From assembly GCA_040374085.1 (NCBI GenBank), contig JBEIVB010000024.1, positions 1 to 29,169 on the forward strand: a stretch of DNA of 29,169 bases, read 5' to 3'. Below, one piece after another: positions 1-7,573 of the stretch. The position numbers and the translations under genes are program-made. The first letter of the stretch is position 1. Each line of letters opens with the position of its first letter. The stretch is from JBEIVB01 sp040374085 (GTDB taxonomy: Bacteria > Bacteroidota > Bacteroidia > UBA4408). Under the pieces are notes generated by a model. That model was not told where the DNA came from, did not search any database, and saw only the letters and a list, made by a program, of their open reading frames with translations.

Positions 1-350
1 ACCACTTGAGCCAGCTTAATGAAGAAAAACAAAGGGCCACCCAAGACCGAAAGCTGATGGCCTGTGGTAACCGTAAAGGCCCGGCCCTCCTCCAAATCCT
101 GTACGTTACGCACTTGAGCCGGGGTGAGTTCTATGCCGGCATGTTGGCGGCGAATGGCTGCACCCACCAGGGCCGGAAAACCCGGAAATCCCTTCCGCGA
201 GCGGGCTGCAGAAGCCCATCCAGAAGCATCGGGCACCTTACCCAGAAGCTGCAACAAACGCTCGTCGCGCAGGGCCAGGGCGTGCATGAGTGGAGACAAC
301 AAACCGCTGTTGGCCAGGGGCATGGTGGTACAGGAAGGCTGAGACGACAT
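1..350 (-). CDS. bshC: Putative cysteine ligase BshC, N-terminal part (runs off the left edge)
   Basis: The reverse strand is open from an ATG at 350 to the window edge, giving 116 codons of the N-terminus only. BshC is the proposed last enzyme of bacillithiol synthesis, adding cysteine to glucosaminyl-malate in the cytoplasm. The main evidence is the stretch at about residues 91-110, TVTTGHQLSVLGGPLFFFIK, which matches the family's TGHQ/TGQQ...GGPL(F/Y)...K signature near the start of the Rossmann-like core. An alternative in-frame ATG at 323 would shorten the protein by nine residues. A TAnnTTTG element lies just upstream. The gene is divergent from rplU. bshA and bshB are not recognisable in the window. 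The family call is fairly safe; the function of the missing two thirds cannot be judged. Confidence 0.85.
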   Translation of the reverse strand, partial: MSSQPSCTTMPLANSGLLSPLMHALALRDERLLQLLGKVPDASGWASAARSRKGFPGFPALVGAAIRRQHAGIELTPAQVRNVQDLEEGRAFTVTTGHQLSVLGGPLFFFIKLAQV

Positions 351-354
351 GGTG

Positions 355-362
355 CAAAGGTA
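355..362 (-). promoter_or_regulatory. Candidate -7 element for bshC
   Basis: The reverse strand reads TACCTTTG, an exact TAnnTTTG match, and ends only 4 bases before the bshC ATG. The nearest TTG upstream (377-379) is 14 bases away, shorter than the usual spacer, so the -33 box is poor. If used, the mRNA would have almost no leader. Confidence 0.4.
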
Positions 363-393
363 TGCAGTTGCACCGGCAAGAATTCAGACAGCC

Positions 394-423
394 TTGTTTG
401 ATTCGGAAAAAGCATTACTTTTG
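394..423 (+). promoter_or_regulatory. Bacteroidota-type promoter for rplU-rpmA
   Basis: TTG at 394-396, a 19-base spacer, then TACTTTTG at 416-423 fits the Bacteroidota sigma-A consensus. The start codon of rplU is 23 bases further on, leaving a short leader. It is one of the clearest promoters in the window. Confidence 0.75.
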
Positions 424-446
424 CAGCCCATTTAACCTCAACCGTC

Positions 447-758
447 ATGTACGCAATTGTAGAAATCGCAGGGCAGCAGTTCAAAGTGCAGCAAGACCAG
501 CAGATTTTCGTGCATCGTTTGGAAGCCGACGTAAACACCAACCTGTCGTTCGACAAGGTGTTGTTGGTAGACAACGGTGGCAAAATCAGTGTTGGCGCCC
601 CGATTGTGAGCGGAGCAAAAGTCTCTGCCAAAGTATTGGATCACGTCAAAGGAGACAAAGTGATCGTATTTAAGAAGAAGCGCCGCAAGGGATATCAGAA
701 ATCTAACGGCCATCGTCAGCAATTCACCAAAATTCAAATCACATCCATTCAGGGCTAA
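447..758 (+). CDS. rplU: 50S ribosomal protein L21
   Basis: This 103-residue protein has the normal L21 length. It begins MYAIVEIAGQQFKVQ, the hallmark L21 N-terminus. The C-terminal half carries the basic KKKRRKGYQKSNGHRQ segment (about residues 76-91), corresponding to the signature region that contacts 23S rRNA. L21 is a structural component of the large ribosomal subunit. The gene is followed after 30 bases by rpmA, the standard L21-L27 operon, and is preceded by a good promoter. The ATG start is unambiguous because it matches the family start exactly. No Shine-Dalgarno sequence is visible. Confidence 0.97.
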   Translation: MYAIVEIAGQQFKVQQDQQIFVHRLEADVNTNLSFDKVLLVDNGGKISVGAPIVSGAKVSAKVLDHVKGDKVIVFKKKRRKGYQKSNGHRQQFTKIQITSIQG

Positions 759-788
759 TCCGGAACGGATCATCATCAACCACAGCAC

Positions 789-1052
789 ATGGCACACAAG
801 AAAGGCGTCGGTAGTTCCAAGAACGGACGCGAATCCCACAGCAAAAGGCTTGGCGTAAAAATTTACGGTGGTCAGTTGGCTATAGCCGGCAACATCATCG
901 TTCGCCAGCGCGGCACCAAGCACCATGCCGGCCTCAACGTAGGCATTGGCAAAGATCACACTCTGTTTGCACTTGTTGACGGTACTGTTGCCTTCAACAA
1001 ACGCAAAGACGATAAGTCGTTTGTATCCGTTGTTCCCTTCGCGGCCAACTGA
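789..1052 (+). CDS. rpmA: 50S ribosomal protein L27
   Basis: This 87-residue protein starts MAHKKGVGSSKNGRESHSKR, the strongly conserved L27 N-terminus that reaches toward the peptidyl-transferase centre. It continues with KIYGGQ and the GNIIVRQRGTKHHAG core. There is no N-terminal extension of the kind processed in Firmicutes. It lies 30 bases after rplU, is presumably co-transcribed with it, and is followed by a rho-independent terminator. Length, start and order are all as expected. Confidence 0.97.
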   Translation: MAHKKGVGSSKNGRESHSKRLGVKIYGGQLAIAGNIIVRQRGTKHHAGLNVGIGKDHTLFALVDGTVAFNKRKDDKSFVSVVPFAAN

Positions 1053-1078
1053 TGCGAACCTTTGATTGACCGCATCAG

Positions 1079-1105
1079 CTCCCGCTTTGGCGGGAGTTTT
1101 TTTTT
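1079..1105 (+). terminator. Rho-independent terminator after rplU-rpmA
   Basis: A perfect 7-bp GC-rich stem (CTCCCGC at 1079-1085, GCGGGAG at 1090-1096) closes a 4-base loop and is followed by nine T residues (1097-1105). A second, weaker inverted repeat (GATGCG at 1051-1056, CGCATC at 1071-1076) lies just before it, starting at the rpmA stop. Confidence 0.92.
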
Positions 1106-1140
1106 GTGTTAAACTCTGCTGTGGCCACTCCTGCAGCCCT

Positions 1141-1148
1141 TATATTTG
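1141..1148 (+). promoter_or_regulatory. Candidate -7 element for serS
   Basis: TATATTTG matches TAnnTTTG exactly, and the serS ATG lies 21 bases downstream. No convincing TTG box sits at the usual distance upstream. The element argues against the in-frame TTG at 1146 being the serS start, because that codon lies inside it. Confidence 0.5.
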
Positions 1149-1169
1149 TTGCTCTTATTCACCCTGCTT

Positions 1170-2444
1170 ATGTTGCTTGTTCCCTTTCTTCGGGAGAACC
1201 CCGATGAAGCCATTTCGCGATTGAAGAAAAAATTGGTTTCCGATCCTGAGGGCTCGGTAGCCGGTGTATTGGCTGCCGACGATGAGCGGAAGCGCGTTCA
1301 AAATGAGTTGGATCGCACCTTGGCTGAGGCCAACTCCTTGAGCGACCGCATCGGCGACCTGTTTAAGCAGGGCAAGCGTTCGGAGGCCGAGGAGCTGAAG
1401 AGCCAAACCGCCGACCTGAAGGAGCAGAGCAAATTGCTTTCCGATCAGTTAGCCGAGGCCGAGCGCCTGCTGCACGAGCGTTTGGTGGTGCTGCCCAACC
1501 TGCCCCACCCATCGGTGCCGCAAGGCAAGTCACCTGCAGACAACGAAGTGGTATTTGCTTGGGGCGTGCCTCCTACCCTTCCAGCTGATGCAAAGCCCCA
1601 CTGGGAGTTGGCTGCGCGCTACGATCTCATTGACTTTGAATTGGGCGTGAAACTCACCGGCGCAGGCTTTCCTGTATACAAAGGCAAAGGCGCTCGTCTG
1701 CAACGTGCCCTCATCCAATACTTCCTCGACAAAGCCAATGAAGCCGGATACCTCGAAATTCAGCCCCCTATTTTGGTCAACGAAGACTCCGGCTTTGGCA
1801 CCGGACAGCTCCCCGATAAAGAGGGGCAGATGTACCACGTTGGGATCGATGGCCTCTACCTCATTCCAACCGCCGAGGTACCGGTAACCAACATCTACCG
1901 CGACGTTATTCTAAAGTCGGAGCAGATGCCCATCCGCAACACCGCTTACACCCCTTGCTTTAGGAGAGAGGCGGGTTCCTATGGAAAAGATGTTCGGGGG
2001 TTAAACCGTTTGCATCAATTTGATAAGGTTGAGATTGTACAAATCGCGCATCCCGACTATTCCTACGATGTGCTCGAAGAAATGCGTTCTTACGTTTGTG
2101 GGTTGTTGGAGGCCTTGGAGTTGCCCTTCAGAACCCTTCGTTTGTGCGGAGGAGATATGAGCTTTGCTTCGGCCCTAACTTACGATATGGAAGTGTATTC
2201 TGCGGCCCAGGATCGTTGGCTGGAAGTGAGCTCCGTTTCCAACTTCGAAACCTTTCAGGCCAACCGTTTGAAGCTTCGGTATCGCGAGGGCAGCGGCAAG
2301 CCTCAGTTGGCACACACCCTCAACGGATCGGCGCTTGCTCTGCCGCGCATTGTGGCAGCGCTGTTGGAAAACAACCAAACTGCTGAGGGCATTCGCATAC
2401 CGAAAGTCTTGGTACCCTACACCGGATTCGACCTTATTGCCTGA
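1170..2444 (+). CDS. serS: Serine--tRNA ligase
   Basis: The protein is 424 residues, the usual class IIa seryl-tRNA synthetase length. It charges tRNA-Ser (and tRNA-Sec where present) with serine in the cytoplasm. Residues 1-105 form the long antiparallel coiled-coil arm that reads the tRNA variable arm (ERKRVQNELDRTLAEANSLSDR). The catalytic domain shows the class II motifs: motif 2 around PCFRREAGSYGKDVRGLNRLHQF and motif 3 around NGSALALPRIVAALLENNQ. The ATG at 1170 gives MLLVPFLRENPDEAISRLKKK, matching the family's start; the upstream TTG at 1146 would add eight hydrophobic residues and lies in the promoter. It is the first gene of a + strand run, and its stop overlaps the next ATG (TGATG). 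Confidence 0.96.
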   Translation: MLLVPFLRENPDEAISRLKKKLVSDPEGSVAGVLAADDERKRVQNELDRTLAEANSLSDRIGDLFKQGKRSEAEELKSQTADLKEQSKLLSDQLAEAERLLHERLVVLPNLPHPSVPQGKSPADNEVVFAWGVPPTLPADAKPHWELAARYDLIDFELGVKLTGAGFPVYKGKGARLQRALIQYFLDKANEAGYLEIQPPILVNEDSGFGTGQLPDKEGQMYHVGIDGLYLIPTAEVPVTNIYRDVILKSEQMPIRNTAYTPCFRREAGSYGKDVRGLNRLHQFDKVEIVQIAHPDYSYDVLEEMRSYVCGLLEALELPFRTLRLCGGDMSFASALTYDMEVYSAAQDRWLEVSSVSNFETFQANRLKLRYREGSGKPQLAHTLNGSALALPRIVAALLENNQTAEGIRIPKVLVPYTGFDLIA

Positions 2445-2980
2445 TGCGCTATCCGGGCTTTTGTTTCGCAATTGCGATTCTGTTGGCAGGTGCATCTTGG
2501 GGTTGCGGTGGCAGCAACCGCAGCGAGCTCATGGCCATCGACAGCTTGGCGCTTGAGCTGAAAAAAGCCGATAGCCTGCTGGGAACCGTAGATGCGGAGC
2601 GCGCCATTAGGGTAACCAAAGGAGCAAGGGCCGCGTGCGACACCCTTAAAAACAACCATCCTTTATTTCCCTTCTTTCGTGCTGTACAGGCCTTTGAAGG
2701 TCCGGTAACCGACACCCTAACCCTGCAGGAAACCCGCATACAAGAGCGGCGCCATCAGATGGCCCAACAGGTGCTTTTCACCTTTTCCCAACTCAAGAAC
2801 CTGCGCCACGACGTGCAGTCAGGCCTGCTTAAGGGCGAGGACTTTCATAACCATTTAAGAAGCGAAAAAAATGCCGTAGGGCACCTGTACGACTACCTCT
2901 TGCGCAAACAAAGCGACTACCGCATGCGTTTTCACACCTACGACAGCCTGCAAACCTGCTTGCACCAGCCCCATCCATGA
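2444..2980 (+). CDS. Putative lipoprotein of unknown function
   Basis: This 178-residue protein is not assigned to a family. It has a short N-terminus with arginine at position 2, a hydrophobic stretch (about residues 5-19) and a cysteine at about residue 21 in the context GASWGCGGS. This suggests a lipoprotein signal, although the residues before the cysteine do not fit the lipobox well. The mature part is hydrophilic and mostly helical in appearance, rich in Leu, Lys, Arg and His, with no enzyme motif. It overlaps serS by one base and the following TPR gene by four (ATGA), so translational coupling is likely. I infer an envelope protein, perhaps working with the TPR protein. Confidence 0.75.
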   Translation: MRYPGFCFAIAILLAGASWGCGGSNRSELMAIDSLALELKKADSLLGTVDAERAIRVTKGARAACDTLKNNHPLFPFFRAVQAFEGPVTDTLTLQETRIQERRHQMAQQVLFTFSQLKNLRHDVQSGLLKGEDFHNHLRSEKNAVGHLYDYLLRKQSDYRMRFHTYDSLQTCLHQPHP

Positions 2981-4803
2981 GCGCCCTTCGCATCCCCCTC
3001 CTGATTCTGATCTGCCTTGTTGGGGCTATGCCTGGCCAAGCCCAAGAAAACGAACAAGAAAAATTGGGGCTTCAATACTATGAGCAAGGGCAATTTACCA
3101 AGGCCGCCGAAACCTTTGAAGCAGCCTGGAACAAGCAACCTTCCGACCTCGCCTTCAACTATTACCTGAACAGCCTCATTGGCCTGAAGGAATATGCCAA
3201 AGCAGAAAAATTCCTCAAACGCTGCCAAAAGAAGGAACCATCAAACCTAACCTATAAAATAAAACTGGGCATGGTTTACACCATGCAGATGGACACCAAG
3301 AAAGCCGAGAAAACATTCCGCGAGGCCATCAACGCCGTGAGACCTGAGCAGGGTTCCATCATTTCCCTCGCCAATGCTTTTGAATCGGCGAACCAATACG
3401 ATTATGCCATTGAAACCTACCAGCGTGGGCAGCAACTCTTATCGGGCATCTACCCTTTTAACTTTGAGATGGCTGAAGTTTACCAGCACAAAGGCGACCT
3501 GAGCAATACCATTGCACAATACTTAGAGGCGCTGAGGTTCAGCGAAGCCTACCTATCGCAGGTGCAAAACGCTCTTCAAACCACCGTAGGAGAGGACACC
3601 AAAGGCGAAAAGAAAGCCATGCTCAAAACCGAGCTCCTCAAGAAAATACAACAGATACCCGATAAAATTGTCTATGCCGACATGCTCATTTGGCTTTTCA
3701 TACAGGATCGCAACTTTGATGGCGCCTATGATCAGAGCGTGGCCTTAGACAAGCGTTTGGGTGGTGCATCGGGCAAGGTCATGAACCTGGGAGCCATTGC
3801 CACCTCCAATCAGGATTTCGAGGCGGCCACCCGCTGCTACGAGCATGAACTCAAGAAAGGAAAAAGCAATCCCTACTACAGCCAAGCCCGCACCGAATTT
3901 GTACAGTCCATGACCAGCAGACTATCCGTATCGCTCACATGGACTGCGGCTCAGGCCGAGGCATTGCGACAGGCCTATGAAGATGCCCTCAACGACCTAG
4001 GCTTCAACGCATCAACCTTAGACTTGCAAAAAGGGCTGGCGCATCTGCAGGCCTTCTACCTAAACAACACCAACGCTGCCCGAAGCGCCTTGCAACAAGC
4101 ACTTTCCACCCCGGGTGCAGATGCACGGGGCTTAGCCCATTGCAAATTGGAATTGGGCGACATTGAGCTCTTCGATGGAGATCCTTGGGAGGCCAGCTTG
4201 CTCTTCTCTCAGGTGGAGAAAGCCTTCAAACAAGAGCCCATTGGACAGGAAGCCAAATTCCGCAACGCGCGCCTCAGCTACTACAAAGGCGACTTTGAAT
4301 GGGCGCAGGCTCAGCTCACCGTGCTGAAAGCGGCCACCAGCAAACTCATCGCCAACGATGCCTTGGAGCTGAGCTTGCTCATCACCGACAACCTCGGCAA
4401 CGACAGCGTTGCAGAACCTCTGCTTATCTACAGCCGCGCCGATCTTCTGGCCTACCAGAACCTCGACTCCCTGTGCCTGCTCACACTGGATAGTCTTGCC
4501 AAGGCCTTTCCTGAGCACAGCCTGCAAGATGAAGTATTGTATAAAAAAGCCACCCTCGCCAGCCGTCGTGGCCGATATCAAGAAGCCGTTAACCTGTTGA
4601 CCCAGATAGTGGAGCGATATCCGGAAGATGTGCTCGCCGACAATGCCACCTTTTTATTAGGCGATGTTTATGAAACCCGCCTGAACGATTCCGAGAAAGC
4701 CAAAGCAGCATATGAGTCGCTGCTGCTGAAGTATCCCGGCAGTACCTTCACCGTAGAGGCCCGCAAGCGTTTCCGCAAATTGCGTGGCGACACCATCAAC
4801 TAA
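2977..4803 (+). CDS. Secreted tetratricopeptide-repeat protein
   Basis: The protein has 608 residues. An N-terminal signal peptide (hydrophobic residues 6-18, likely cleavage after GQA at about 22) precedes many TPR-like helical pairs. Clear repeats include GLQYYEQGQFTKAAETFEAA (starting near 29), the KAEKTFREA unit near 110-120, and a C-terminal block (about 520-600) with RGRYQEAVNLLTQIVERYP and KAKAAYESLLLKYPG. The C-terminal block resembles the BamD/YbgF-type TPRs of envelope proteins. TPRs bind proteins, and no catalytic domain is visible. It is probably periplasmic. It overlaps the preceding lipoprotein gene by four bases and is followed after five bases by the aminotransferase gene. Confidence 0.85.
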   Translation: MSALRIPLLILICLVGAMPGQAQENEQEKLGLQYYEQGQFTKAAETFEAAWNKQPSDLAFNYYLNSLIGLKEYAKAEKFLKRCQKKEPSNLTYKIKLGMVYTMQMDTKKAEKTFREAINAVRPEQGSIISLANAFESANQYDYAIETYQRGQQLLSGIYPFNFEMAEVYQHKGDLSNTIAQYLEALRFSEAYLSQVQNALQTTVGEDTKGEKKAMLKTELLKKIQQIPDKIVYADMLIWLFIQDRNFDGAYDQSVALDKRLGGASGKVMNLGAIATSNQDFEAATRCYEHELKKGKSNPYYSQARTEFVQSMTSRLSVSLTWTAAQAEALRQAYEDALNDLGFNASTLDLQKGLAHLQAFYLNNTNAARSALQQALSTPGADARGLAHCKLELGDIELFDGDPWEASLLFSQVEKAFKQEPIGQEAKFRNARLSYYKGDFEWAQAQLTVLKAATSKLIANDALELSLLITDNLGNDSVAEPLLIYSRADLLAYQNLDSLCLLTLDSLAKAFPEHSLQDEVLYKKATLASRRGRYQEAVNLLTQIVERYPEDVLADNATFLLGDVYETRLNDSEKAKAAYESLLLKYPGSTFTVEARKRFRKLRGDTIN

Positions 4804-4808
4804 ACCTT

Positions 4809-6038
4809 ATGTCAACAATTCCCTTTGCTCCCCCACGTATCGACGAACGCATCATAGAAGAGGTGGTGGACACCCTTCGTTCGGGTTGGATCACGACCGG
4901 TCCGAAAACCAAGCTTTTGGAGCGTCATCTGAGCCAATACAACGGCAACCCCAACACCTTGTGTTTGAACTCGGCCACAGCCGGTTTGGAGATCATGCTG
5001 CGCTGGTTTGGGGTGAAAGAAGGCGATGAGGTTATCTTGCCGGCCTACACCTATTCTGCCACTGCCAACGTGGTGATGCATTGCGGTGCCACGCCTGTCT
5101 TAGTGGATACGCGCGCAGATGATTTCAACATCGATGTGCATCAGATACGCAAAGCCATAACCCCGCGCACGAAAGTCATCATGCCGGTTGACTTTGGCGG
5201 CTTCCCTTGCGACTACGATGCGCTGAACAACCTGGTGAACGAGCCTGGGGTAATGGCCCTCTTCAAGGGCAACACCGAAGTGCAGCAGAAGCTGGGGCGC
5301 ATCATGGTATTGTCTGATGCTGCGCACTCATTGGGCGCCTGGTACAAAGGCAAGCACACCGGTATGTTGGCCGATGCCACCGTGTTCAGTTTCCACGCCG
5401 TAAAAAACCTAACCACCGCAGAAGGAGGTGCTGTAGCCTTGAACCTTCCGGAACCATTCGATAACCAAGCCATATACCAACAGCTTTGCATCTCTACCTT
5501 GCACGGGCAATCGAAAGATGCCTTAGCGAAAATGCAGAAAGGCAATTGGAAATACGACATAGTTGAGGCAGGGTACAAGTGCAACATGACCGACATCTCT
5601 GCCGCCATGGGCTTGGTGGAGCTTGATCGTTACGACCGCGACACCCTTGCCAAGCGCAAATCCATTGTGGATCGCTACCGGGCAGCCTTTTCCGACAAGC
5701 CTTGGGCACAGCTTCCGCCCATAGAAACTACTGATGCCACCAGCTCCTTTCACCTCTTTGCTTTGCGCATAAAGGGCATAGACGAAGAAACCCGCGACAG
5801 CATCCTGCAGGTTATCTTTCACGAAGATGTATCCGTGAACGTGCATTTTATTCCCATTCCCTTATTGAGTTTTTACGCTAAGCTGGGCTACAAAATGGGC
5901 GACTATCCGGTGGCCTACGACAACTTCTCCAGGGAGATATCGCTGCCTGTGTTTTACGATCTCACGCCGGAATGGGTAGAGCGCGTGATTTCGGTGGTGA
6001 CCCGCGCCGTAGAGCGAGCCTTCGATGCACGGGCATGA
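4809..6038 (+). CDS. DegT/DnrJ/EryC1/StrS-family sugar aminotransferase
   Basis: This 409-residue PLP enzyme belongs to the fold-type I family that aminates keto-sugar nucleotides for glycans and antibiotics. Family features visible are the N-terminal RSGWITTGPKTKLLE, NSATAGLEIMLR (PLP phosphate binding, near 54-65), EVILPAYTYSATANVV (74-89), LSDAAHSLGA (168-177, with the PLP-nitrogen Asp at 170) and SFHAVKNLTTAEGG (194-207), where Lys199 is the Schiff-base lysine. Typical substrates are UDP-4-keto-6-deoxy-GlcNAc or dTDP-3-/4-keto sugars; which one cannot be read from sequence. It overlaps the phosphoglycosyl transferase gene by four bases (ATGA), the usual pairing in pathways that load an aminodeoxysugar onto undecaprenyl phosphate. 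Confidence 0.9.
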   Translation: MSTIPFAPPRIDERIIEEVVDTLRSGWITTGPKTKLLERHLSQYNGNPNTLCLNSATAGLEIMLRWFGVKEGDEVILPAYTYSATANVVMHCGATPVLVDTRADDFNIDVHQIRKAITPRTKVIMPVDFGGFPCDYDALNNLVNEPGVMALFKGNTEVQQKLGRIMVLSDAAHSLGAWYKGKHTGMLADATVFSFHAVKNLTTAEGGAVALNLPEPFDNQAIYQQLCISTLHGQSKDALAKMQKGNWKYDIVEAGYKCNMTDISAAMGLVELDRYDRDTLAKRKSIVDRYRAAFSDKPWAQLPPIETTDATSSFHLFALRIKGIDEETRDSILQVIFHEDVSVNVHFIPIPLLSFYAKLGYKMGDYPVAYDNFSREISLPVFYDLTPEWVERVISVVTRAVERAFDARA

Positions 6039-6625
6039 AACGGCTTTTTGACATCTTCTGCTCGGGTTTGGGATTGCTTTTGCTCTCTCCCCTGCTCATA
6101 GCATTGGGCTTATGGGTGGCATTGGATTCACCGGGGGGAGTATTTTTCCGTCAGGTGCGGGTGGGTCGATTCAACAGCGATTTTCGGCTTTGGAAATTTC
6201 GCACCATGGCCACCGGATCCGATAAAAAAGGCCTCATTACCGTTGGTGCGCGCGACAGCCGCGTTACCCGTGCAGGGTACTTCCTAAGAAAATATAAACT
6301 CGATGAATTGCCCCAGCTCATCAACGTCTTTGTGGGCGACATGAGTCTGGTAGGACCCAGACCGGAGGTTAGAAAATACGTAGACGTGTACACCCCCGAG
6401 CAAATGAAACTCTTGAGCGTTCGCCCCGGCATCACCGATTACGCATCTCTGGAGTACTTGCAAGAGAGCGAGATACTGGGTCGTGCTGCAGATCCGGAGA
6501 AAGCCTATATAGAAGACGTTATGCCTCAGAAGCTGGCAATTGCAGCGCGGTATTTGGAGCATCCGGGTGTGATAACCGACATCAAAATCATCTTTCTTAC
6601 CCTGCGGAAAATCACAGCGCAATAA
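6035..6625 (+). CDS. Small monotopic phosphoglycosyl transferase (bacterial sugar transferase family)
   Basis: The 196-residue protein has the size of PglC-type single-domain enzymes, which transfer a sugar phosphate from a UDP-sugar to undecaprenyl phosphate at the inner face of the membrane and so start glycan assembly. It starts MKRLFDIFCSGLGLLLLSPL, the re-entrant membrane helix. It then shows the RVGR and FRTM segments and the core KLDELPQLINVFVGDMSLVG, in which Asp90-Glu91 is the catalytic dyad. GPRPE and SVRPGITDYAS follow. The ATG at 6035 fits the family start; a longer reading frame from 5972 lies inside the aminotransferase gene. No Wzx, polymerase or ligase lies beside it. Confidence 0.92.
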   Translation: MKRLFDIFCSGLGLLLLSPLLIALGLWVALDSPGGVFFRQVRVGRFNSDFRLWKFRTMATGSDKKGLITVGARDSRVTRAGYFLRKYKLDELPQLINVFVGDMSLVGPRPEVRKYVDVYTPEQMKLLSVRPGITDYASLEYLQESEILGRAADPEKAYIEDVMPQKLAIAARYLEHPGVITDIKIIFLTLRKITAQ

Positions 6626-6637
6626 GGCCACCACCGC

Positions 6638-7396
6638 ATGCACCTCACCGCCTTGCTCTCGGACGCATTAACGGCAACCCTTTTTATGTTTTTGGCCTTG
6701 TTATGCGAGGTTTTGGGCACCATAGGAGGATTTGGATCCAGCCTTTTGTTCGTGCCGCTTGCTGGGTTTTTCTTCCCTTTTGAGACCGTGTTGGGCCTTA
6801 CCGCCGTGATGCACGTGGGCAGCAACCTTTCCAAACTTGTGCTTTTCGGCAAACATGTTCAATTCAAACTTATGTTTTGGATTGGCATACCGAGCGTGGC
6901 CTGTGTGCTGCTCGGAGCATGGTTAACCTCCATCATCAATTTGGCCATGGCTCCATTGTTCTTGGGTGTGCTTTTGGTGGTTTTAGGCGGGGGTATGTTG
7001 CTTTTCCCGAAGGTTCGTTTGGCACCCAATCCGGCATTGGCAGCCGGCGCAGGTGGTTTGGCAGGCTTTCTAGCGGGGCTGTTCGGAACAGGAGGAGTGG
7101 TGCGCGGCCTATCGCTTGCTGCCTTCGATCTGGAGAAGTTTGCGTTTGTAGCCACATCTGCTGCCATCGATATGGGCGTTGATGTTAGCCGAAGCATCGT
7201 ATATGCCGGCAAAGGTTACATAACATCAAATATATGGGTCCTGGGTGTAGCCTTGGTGAGCATATCCTTCGCCGGATCGTGGATAGGAAAACGTTTGCTG
7301 CTGCGCATTCACCAGGAGCGTTTCCGACAGTTGGTGTTGCTTCTTACCTTTTCCATAGGCATCGTTGAACTGGCACGCTGGTTCTTCAGGCCCTAA
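6638..7396 (+). CDS. TauE/SafE (TSUP) family membrane permease
   Basis: This 252-residue, very hydrophobic protein has about eight predicted membrane segments in two similar halves. The first half carries GTIGGFGSSLLFVPL (near 27-41), the second GGLAGFLAGLFGTGG (near 139-153), the paired glycine-rich signatures of the TSUP/sulfite exporter family. Characterised members move sulfite, sulfoacetate or other small organosulfur or organic anions across the inner membrane; the substrate here is unknown. It begins 12 bases after the phosphoglycosyl transferase gene and may share its transcript. Whether it serves the glycan pathway is unclear. Alternative in-frame starts exist slightly downstream. 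Confidence 0.85.
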   Translation: MHLTALLSDALTATLFMFLALLCEVLGTIGGFGSSLLFVPLAGFFFPFETVLGLTAVMHVGSNLSKLVLFGKHVQFKLMFWIGIPSVACVLLGAWLTSIINLAMAPLFLGVLLVVLGGGMLLFPKVRLAPNPALAAGAGGLAGFLAGLFGTGGVVRGLSLAAFDLEKFAFVATSAAIDMGVDVSRSIVYAGKGYITSNIWVLGVALVSISFAGSWIGKRLLLRIHQERFRQLVLLLTFSIGIVELARWFFRP

Positions 7397-7484
7397 TGCC
7401 CTGCAGGTAAACACACCCAAACGGGCGCCAGCTGTTCCGCCGCCGGCTTCAGTTCCACTTCTCGGCCAAAGCACTTCCGCAAAA

Positions 7485-7502
7485 ACATGATGAAAATCAT
7501 GT
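7485..7502. repeat. Perfect inverted repeat with a GAAA loop
   Basis: ACATGAT (7485-7491) and ATCATGT (7496-7502) form a 7-bp stem around GAAA, a stable GNRA-type loop if transcribed. It lies in the 177-base gap between the TSUP gene and the coiled-coil gene. There is no T-tract, so it is not an obvious terminator. A perfect 8-bp palindrome GGCATGCC and a GCCCA/TGGGC repeat lie further along the same gap. Confidence 0.5.
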
Positions 7503-7573
7503 ATCTACCTGCCCAATGTCATTGCACGCAGCATGGGCATGCCGGACCTTAGCACCATCAAAACATCACCGCC

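Noticed and set aside
438..959. Long - strand reading frame across rplU and rpmA
   Set aside because: It is antisense to two certain ribosomal-protein genes and has no family features.
1146..1169. Upstream TTG start for serS
   Set aside because: It lies inside the -7 element and would add residues absent from the family.
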